Source: an uncultured Clostridia bacterium
GTDB taxonomy: Bacteria > Bacillota > Clostridia > Christensenellales > Aristaeellaceae
Direction of reading: 5' to 3'
NCBI GenBank assembly: GCA_934647145.1
Contig: CAKUFB010000164.1
Location: forward strand, 1-6,329
Length of the DNA stretch: 6,329 nt
Part shown: in pieces, positions 5,494-6,329 of the stretch
Numbering within the stretch: the first letter of the stretch is position 1
How the letters are laid out: each line of letters begins with the position of its first letter
The notes under the pieces: generated by a model
Databases searched by the model: none
Seen by the model: the letters and a program-made list of their open reading frames with translations, nothing else
Told to the model about the DNA's origin: nothing
Made by a program: the position numbers and the translations under genes

Positions 5494-5883
5494 TCAGCCC
5501 TCCGGGCCGCGAGAAACCGCCTGTTTTTCCGTCCGGCGCAGCTCAAAATTCCCGCCGAAGGTCCCCTCGCCCCCTGTCAGGCGCAGTCTGTCGCCCTCGA
5601 GGCTGAAGGTATACGCGCCGTCCCGCGCCGCCTCGTCGGCAAAGTCGATGAAGAACCAGTCGCCTTCGAGGCGGTAGGTGAACTCATATTCCGAATCACT
5701 CAGCAGCAGCGCGCCCCTTCCCCTGCCGTCAAACCGGTAGGCCGTGTACCCGTCACAGTCCCACACGCCCGAAAGCCGGTCACGTCCCTGCCGGCACAGC
5801 AGCCCGGTCAGCAGCGCCACCGCCGCCAGCTCGAGCGCGAGCAGCCACGCGCCGCGCCGCCCTTTCCTTCGCTTTCCGCCCAT
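5494..5883 (-). CDS. Small membrane-anchored protein with DUF5640-like domain
   Basis: A 129-residue protein of unknown function. It begins with a very basic segment (KRRKGRR, 4-10), then one hydrophobic helix (about 12-30), which by the positive-inside rule leaves the rest outside the cell. The outer part (about 37-117) starts LSGVWDCDGYTAYRFDGRGRG and alternates short strands and turns: YEFTYRLEGDWFFIDF, AYTFSLEGDRLRL, then GGEGTFGGNFELRR. The W-x-C-DGY-x-x-YRFD opening and GDRLRLTGGEGTFGG end resemble the DUF5640/lipocalin-like small proteins of Clostridia; this is from memory, not a search. The start has a strong GGAGG six bases upstream (5890-5894). Cys30 at the helix end lacks a lipobox. 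It lies 77 bp after the surface-protein gene and may share its transcript. Confidence 0.75.
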   Translation of the reverse strand: MGGKRRKGRRGAWLLALELAAVALLTGLLCRQGRDRLSGVWDCDGYTAYRFDGRGRGALLLSDSEYEFTYRLEGDWFFIDFADEAARDGAYTFSLEGDRLRLTGGEGTFGGNFELRRTEKQAVSRGPEG

Positions 5884-5904
5884 CGCTTTCCTCCCCCGTT
5901 CCGG

Positions 5905-5940
5905 AAAAGGGCGGCGGCGGGAAGTAATCCCCGTCGCCGC
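5905..5940 (-). terminator. GC-rich stem-loop with short T-run after the surface-protein gene
   Basis: On the transcribed strand, GCGGCGACGGGGA pairs with TCCCGCCGC across a TTACT loop, with a small internal bulge, and is followed a few bases later by TTTT. It starts about 20 bases after the stop of the surface protein and lies just before the ribosome site of the next gene. It is a plausible but imperfect intrinsic terminator; partial read-through would feed the next gene, for which I see no separate promoter. Confidence 0.45.
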
Positions 5941-5960
5941 GCCTCGTTTCAGTTGTGCGT

Positions 5961-6329
5961 TTATCTGACCCGCTTCTTTTTGCCCAGGCAGGCCGCGCCG
6001 AGCAGGCCGAGCACGCCCGCCAGCAGCGCATACCAGAGCGCCTTGCGGCCGCGGTCACCGGTTTTCGGCACGTCGGACGCGCCGGTCGCCGGGATTTCGA
6101 CCGCCTCGCGCTGGTGGCCGCAGATGATGCACTCCTCGTGCCTGCTGCCCTTCTGCGCCGCGGTCGGCCGGCGGTCGATCACCCACTTGAACTCGTGGGC
6201 GGCCTTGTCGGCTTGCTCGCCGCAGGCCGCGCATTCCCTCCAGTGGTCGGTCTCGTCGGAGTGCCAGGCGCTGCCGAACGCGTGGCCGGCCGCGGGGATT
6301 TCCTCCGTCCGCAGCACCCTGCCGCAGAC
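5961..6329 (-). CDS. Sortase-anchored surface protein with Cys-x-x-Cys-Gly repeats (N-terminus outside window)
   Basis: C-terminal 122 residues of a secreted protein; the frame is open to the window edge, so a GTG at 6317 is probably internal rather than the start. The visible part holds degenerate repeats: CG (2-3), GHAF...HWRECAACG (15-37) and HEFKW...HEECIICG (45-71), each ending in IPA-x-G-like text (EIPAAG, EIPATG). Such His/Cys units are common in surface proteins of gut Clostridia; the two Cys and nearby His could bind metal, which is inference. Then come the sortase motif VPKTG (87-91, a LPXTG variant), a hydrophobic helix (about 97-116) and the basic tail KKKRVR. This is a classic wall-sorting signal and is the best evidence for a Gram-positive envelope. 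Binding partner and total length are unknown. Confidence 0.88.
   Translation of the reverse strand, partial: VCGRVLRTEEIPAAGHAFGSAWHSDETDHWRECAACGEQADKAAHEFKWVIDRRPTAAQKGSRHEECIICGHQREAVEIPATGASDVPKTGDRGRKALWYALLAGVLGLLGAACLGKKKRVR

Overview
This window looks like chromosomal DNA of a GC-rich (roughly 60% by eye) Gram-positive anaerobe of the Clostridia, possibly a gut lineage. The evidence is a sortase-type wall anchor (VPKTG, hydrophobic helix, KKKRVR tail), strong GGAGG ribosome sites, a small membrane protein resembling the DUF5640 family of clostridial genomes, and Liv proteins of clostridial type. This placement is inferred from gene types, not from a marker gene. All recognisable genes lie on the minus strand, so transcription runs from the right end of the window to the left.

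Right end (6329 to about 5494): the C-terminal part of a surface protein with repeated Cys-x-x-Cys-Gly and His-containing units, ending in the sortase signal. A GC-rich stem-loop with a short T-run follows. Next is a 129-residue protein with one membrane helix and a DUF5640-like outer domain, followed by a second long-armed hairpin.

Centre (5493 to 4016): an AT-richer promoter region of about 300 bp with a perfect TATAAT box, then livK, the substrate-binding protein of a branched-chain amino-acid type ABC transporter. It has a Sec signal peptide but no clear lipobox.

Between livK and livH (4015 to 3523): 493 bp with no credible gene, full of secondary structure. It holds three copies of an imperfect hairpin repeat built on GAATTCAGGAAC arms, a strong stem-loop just after livK that lacks a U-tract, and several GC-rich mini-hairpins leading up to livH. 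This is the least explained part of the window.

Left part (3522 to 1): livH, livM, livG and livF, tightly packed (10-bp gap, then two 4-bp ATGA overlaps). They encode the two permeases and two ATPases of the importer; livF runs off the left edge about ten residues before its expected end. LivK captures the ligand outside the cell, LivH and LivM form the channel, and LivG and LivF power it. The hairpin-rich gap may let livK be made in larger amounts than the membrane parts, as REP sequences do in malE-malF and hisJ-hisQ of enteric bacteria. No new defence or mobile system was found; the window is mainly an ordinary transport operon with an unusual repeat cluster in it.
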